Shown here one piece after another: positions 14,362-17,556 of a stretch of DNA of 17,556 nt. Under the pieces are notes generated by a model, which did no database searches, was not told where the DNA came from, and worked only from the letters and a program-made list of their open reading frames with translations. The position numbers were made by a program, and so were the translations under genes. The stretch lies in assembly GCA_947385185.1 (NCBI GenBank), contig CANDJX010000017.1, positions 1-17,556 on the forward strand, given 5' to 3'. Within the stretch, counting starts at the first letter, position 1, and every line of letters begins with the position of its first letter. The stretch comes from an uncultured Clostridia bacterium. Lineage in GTDB: Bacteria; Bacillota; Clostridia; Christensenellales; Pumilibacteraceae.

Positions 14362-17300
14362 TTATGCCGTACGCAATTTACGTCTGTCGATAAACCAGAA
14401 TACCCAGCCTGCTACCGCTCCGGCAAGCGCAATCACCGTGAATACGATAGCTATGATCTTAAGCGCGGTAATCGCAAGCTGCCATGCCGGAAGTCTGACT
14501 TCGATGCGAGTATTCGATCCGATACCGTTCATCGCCGAAGTGTAGTTGCGGGTGTAGAGATTTCTGTGAGCCGATTCGCGCAGAGCTTGACAGAACGTAG
14601 CGTTATTCTTAAGATCGTCGGTCTTGAACGCGGCTTCCGTTATGCCTGCGATCCATTCGTCCTGACCTGCAATTACGGAATTGACCATGACGTTTACTTT
14701 ATTGCCGACCTTGTCGTCGTAACCGCCCATATAAGCAAATATTCCGTTTGCATAGTCGGTGCATGTAACTCCCTTAAAGCTCCATTCATCTCTGAGCACA
14801 CCGGTCATAAGACCCTTATGAGCGCCCGTCCACGTCGTGCCGATTCGGTTGTAAGATGTCATGATACCGTTGCCGCCCGCTTCGGTTATGCTCGCCTCGT
14901 ATGCTTTGAGATAAATTTCACGGATGGACTGCTCGTTTGCCCAAATGTTGCCGCCCGCACGCATCATTTCGTTCTCGTTTAGTATAAGATGCTTGGTGTA
15001 AACAAGTATGCCGCGTTTTGTCATCGTCTCAACCTGTACCGCGCAGACTTTTCCCGAAAGGAAGCCGTCTTCCGAATAATACTCGTTGTTTCTGCCGTTG
15101 TAGTTGTTTCTGTGAATGTTGGTGCTTACGCCCCAAAGCCCGTTACGCCCCATTCTGAGCTGTAATTCGGCGAACCAATCGGACATCTCGGAAATGAGCT
15201 CATCGTTATAGGTGGCTGCAAGTATGGGCGCCGAAGGGAATGCGCAACGCGCGCCGAGATCGCCGTCATAAGCGTCTCGCATTCCTATAGGTCCGTCGTA
15301 AACGTCACCGTTTTTGGCGGCAATGCCTTCCACTTCGATCATGCTGCCGCTCAAAAGATGAATCATATCGTCGTAAGAAAGCGTATCGAGAAGGTCGTCC
15401 CAAAGCGGATCTTCGTAATCTACGCCGCGAAGCTGAATAAGTTTGAGCACATAGTCTTCCTCTTTGCCCGAACCGAATACTACCGGTTCGTCGTTCGGAT
15501 CGTTTATGATCGCTTTTTCGTTGGAAAGACCGTCCGCTATTGCTTTGGTTGCAGTGAGCTTTACGCCCGCCGCGTCGGGATAAGTACCCGACCAGTCGTT
15601 ACGGGAAAGATATGTGACCTTATTCGTCTTGCCGTCGAACTTGTTTATATCGACGTCATCGAAACGGTTAGTCACTTCTTTGCCGTAAGGATTCTCGTAT
15701 TTTTCGGTGGAGAACACGGAGGTTTTATATACCATCTTCGCATCGCCGGCGGCGTCCATGCCGTCCGAAACTTTATAGCCCTTTTCGGCAAGGATGTTGT
15801 TTACCGCATCATGCGAATTCTTGCCTACGGTCAGATAATAATCGCCGCCCTCGCGAATATACGTTTTATAATGATTGGAATCATACGACTTGAATTCGTA
15901 TTCCGAAACCTTTACTGTAAGAGGCTGGGACGCGCCGGGTTGAAGCACGCCGGTCTTGGCATATCCGACAAGCTCTACCGCCGCCTTTTCCACGCCGTAC
16001 TGCTTATCGTGATCGGTATACGGCTTCTGCAAATAAACCTGAACCGATTCTTTTCCCGCAACCGTGCCCGTGTTGGTCACGGTGACGGATACTTCGTAAT
16101 TGCCGTCTCTATGGCGTACGTCGAAATTGCCGTATTCGAAGTCCGTGTAGCTCAATCCGTAGCCGAAAGGATATGCGACCTCGCTCTTATAGCTCCATTC
16201 ATTACCCCCCCCCGCAATTATTCCTTTGGAGGATTTGGCGTTGCCTTTGCCCATAACGGCGTCTTCGTATCTTGTTTCGTAGTAGCGGTAACCGACGTAA
16301 ATGCCCTCCTGGTAAACAAGATATGCGTCGATATTTTCCATATAGTCGTTATAGATAAGCTTTTCCGGATCGTCGTACGTCCAATACCAACCGTCATTGA
16401 CCGCACCGGGCGCCGAATGAGAATTGTATGCCCACGTGTCTACGAGTTTGCCCGAAGGATTTGCATCGCCGACAAGTACATTGACGATGGAATCGGTCGC
16501 GGTGTTTCCGCCGTTACCCGCCCACAAGCACGCGTCGATGTTGTAATCCTCAAAGTCTTCGATATCCATCGGGTTGGAGAAAGCTATCAGTACTACGAGC
16601 TTTTTGATCGAACCGTTTTCTCTGAGATCGCTCAGACCCTGAAGCACGCTCTTTTCGTTATCCGAAAGTCCGACGTAGTCGACGGTATTTTTCCAATCTC
16701 CGCCGACAGTCTGACCCTCGCCCGTCCATCTGCCGATCGTATAGAGTACGACGTCATTGTAGGAATTTACCGTCGAGCTTACGGGATTGTTAGTCGTATC
16801 TCCTTCGAGCGTCGACCAAAGCACTTCTTTTTTGGTGTATTTGTTTTTCTCATAGCCGTTCATCTGCGCCTTGTCACCGTTTTCCCAAGTGGATTTGATT
16901 ACGTTTGGATTGACGTTGAAACCGTGCTTTTCGAGCGACATGGAAAGACGGGGTCCGACGTTGAGCTCGGGATAACCTTCCACGTTCGGCAGAATGCTTA
17001 CGCCGTCGTGCGTTGCATCCGTCTGATTACGCAAATCGACGTTCGCGCTGCCCGTCGCGTGATACGCCCAGTTATCCACCCAAGTGCCGTTGTTCTTGTA
17101 GGACAGACCCATTATGCCGTAAGTACTTACGTTCTTTTCCTTGCTTTTGTCGATGGGAAGCGCAGGCTTGCCGTCCACTTCGTTGTTCCAAAGCAAAACC
17201 ATTCCCTCCTCATTGACTCTGCGGCTGGCGTCGTAAGCATATTTTTGTACTTCGTAGCTGTCTTTAAGCTCGCGCACGACATCGCCGTTTTCGTTGAATG

Positions 17301-17517
17301 TAATGGGATATTTTGTGGGATAATAGTTCGTATCCTCCGGTTCGGCACCTTCCACCGTATCATTGACAAGGAACGTGCGTCTTACGTTCATATATCTGTC
17401 TATCCAGTGCACGTAAGGCAGAACCGCAGTCTCGGCAATCGACGCTATTATAAGCAAAATGATAAAGAATACGGCAACAACCGTCCATACCGATTTATTG
17501 AATATTTTTTTAAGCAT
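14362..17517 (-). CDS. GH3 C: circularly permuted, doubly membrane-anchored family 3 glycoside hydrolase, divergent
   Basis: 1051 residues, same plan as A and B. Transmembrane helix about 11-33; alpha/beta sandwich about 90-455 (TGEG 265-268, EGIYVGYRYYE 404-414, PFGYGLSYTDF 450-460); fibronectin-III-like domain about 470-570; TIM barrel about 695-950; second transmembrane helix about 1095-1120 in the frame's terms of distance from the C-terminus, i.e. roughly residues 1014-1042; basic tail DRRKLRTA. Barrel motifs: DGPIGMRD (741-748), NIHRNNYNGRNNEYYSED (800-817), KHL at 842-844, NENEMMR (847-853), NEQSIREIYL (861-870), nucleophile candidate D921 in TCTDYA. Two usual motifs are altered: SPxxGRxFEY has become NNYNGRNNEY, and the NxQE motif has Glu in place of Gln. 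This hints at another substrate or weak activity. A G9 tract encodes Gly436-438. ATG 17517 has AAGGAGGG eight bases upstream; the promoter is outside the window. Confidence 0.92.
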   Translation of the reverse strand: MLKKIFNKSVWTVVAVFFIILLIIASIAETAVLPYVHWIDRYMNVRRTFLVNDTVEGAEPEDTNYYPTKYPITFNENGDVVRELKDSYEVQKYAYDASRRVNEEGMVLLWNNEVDGKPALPIDKSKEKNVSTYGIMGLSYKNNGTWVDNWAYHATGSANVDLRNQTDATHDGVSILPNVEGYPELNVGPRLSMSLEKHGFNVNPNVIKSTWENGDKAQMNGYEKNKYTKKEVLWSTLEGDTTNNPVSSTVNSYNDVVLYTIGRWTGEGQTVGGDWKNTVDYVGLSDNEKSVLQGLSDLRENGSIKKLVVLIAFSNPMDIEDFEDYNIDACLWAGNGGNTATDSIVNVLVGDANPSGKLVDTWAYNSHSAPGAVNDGWYWTYDDPEKLIYNDYMENIDAYLVYQEGIYVGYRYYETRYEDAVMGKGNAKSSKGIIAGGGNEWSYKSEVAYPFGYGLSYTDFEYGNFDVRHRDGNYEVSVTVTNTGTVAGKESVQVYLQKPYTDHDKQYGVEKAAVELVGYAKTGVLQPGASQPLTVKVSEYEFKSYDSNHYKTYIREGGDYYLTVGKNSHDAVNNILAEKGYKVSDGMDAAGDAKMVYKTSVFSTEKYENPYGKEVTNRFDDVDINKFDGKTNKVTYLSRNDWSGTYPDAAGVKLTATKAIADGLSNEKAIINDPNDEPVVFGSGKEEDYVLKLIQLRGVDYEDPLWDDLLDTLSYDDMIHLLSGSMIEVEGIAAKNGDVYDGPIGMRDAYDGDLGARCAFPSAPILAATYNDELISEMSDWFAELQLRMGRNGLWGVSTNIHRNNYNGRNNEYYSEDGFLSGKVCAVQVETMTKRGILVYTKHLILNENEMMRAGGNIWANEQSIREIYLKAYEASITEAGGNGIMTSYNRIGTTWTGAHKGLMTGVLRDEWSFKGVTCTDYANGIFAYMGGYDDKVGNKVNVMVNSVIAGQDEWIAGITEAAFKTDDLKNNATFCQALRESAHRNLYTRNYTSAMNGIGSNTRIEVRLPAWQLAITALKIIAIVFTVIALAGAVAGWVFWFIDRRKLRTA
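16205..16213 (-). repeat. G9 homopolymer inside GH3 C
   Basis: Nine C's on the plus strand (G9 in the coding sense), encoding Gly436-438 in a variable loop just before PFGYGLSYT. At nine the frame is intact through the TIM barrel. Any change not divisible by three would remove the catalytic barrel and the second anchor. Confidence 0.95.
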
Positions 17518-17556
17518 TTGATCTGCCCTCCTTAACGCCGAATACTCCCGCTTTTA

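Overview
The window looks like one end of an assembled contig from a Gram-positive, Bacillota-type bacterium, probably an uncultured clostridial gut or rumen lineage. That is inferred from strong AAGGAGG-type ribosome binding sites, TTGACA/TATAAT promoters with 17-18 bp spacing, intrinsic terminators after nearly every unit, a lipobox lipoprotein, and GHKL kinase / LytTR regulator pairs. No rRNA, tRNA, transposase, integrase or CRISPR array was seen. The first 48 bases are not biological: they are an Illumina index primer/adapter left in the assembly.

Layout, left to right: adapter (1-48); a J-domain co-chaperone (93-584, minus); membrane-anchored GH3 glycosidase A (871-3888, minus); a short leftover region (about 3998-4150); a small lipoprotein with an FMN-binding-like fold (4219-4752, minus); kinase/regulator pair 1 (regulator 4913-5650, kinase up to 6986, minus); GH3 B (7169-10333, minus); pair 2 (kinase 10461-11792, regulator 11792-12502, minus); a roughly 196-nt predicted structured RNA (12585-12780, minus); an AraC-family activator (13032-14018, the only plus-strand gene); GH3 C (14362-17517, minus), whose promoter lies beyond the window.

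The theme is a surface glycoside-degrading locus. The three GH3 proteins are diverged paralogues with the same unusual build: an N-terminal transmembrane helix, the GH3 alpha/beta sandwich first, then a fibronectin-III-like domain, then the TIM barrel with the nucleophile Asp near the C-terminus, then a second transmembrane helix and a basic cytoplasmic tail. They should be circularly permuted exo-glycosidases held on the outer face of the membrane by both ends. Two sensor pairs and a cupin-AraC regulator sit between them and probably control them, although no sugar transporter or intracellular glycolytic gene is in view.

Most interesting points: the doubly anchored permuted GH3 family in three copies; a G10 tract where kinase 1 meets regulator 1 and a G9 tract inside GH3 C (possible phase-variable switches, or assembly errors); an orphan structured RNA with its own near-consensus promoter and terminator; and a perfect 24-bp palindrome over the AraC-family gene's -10 region.
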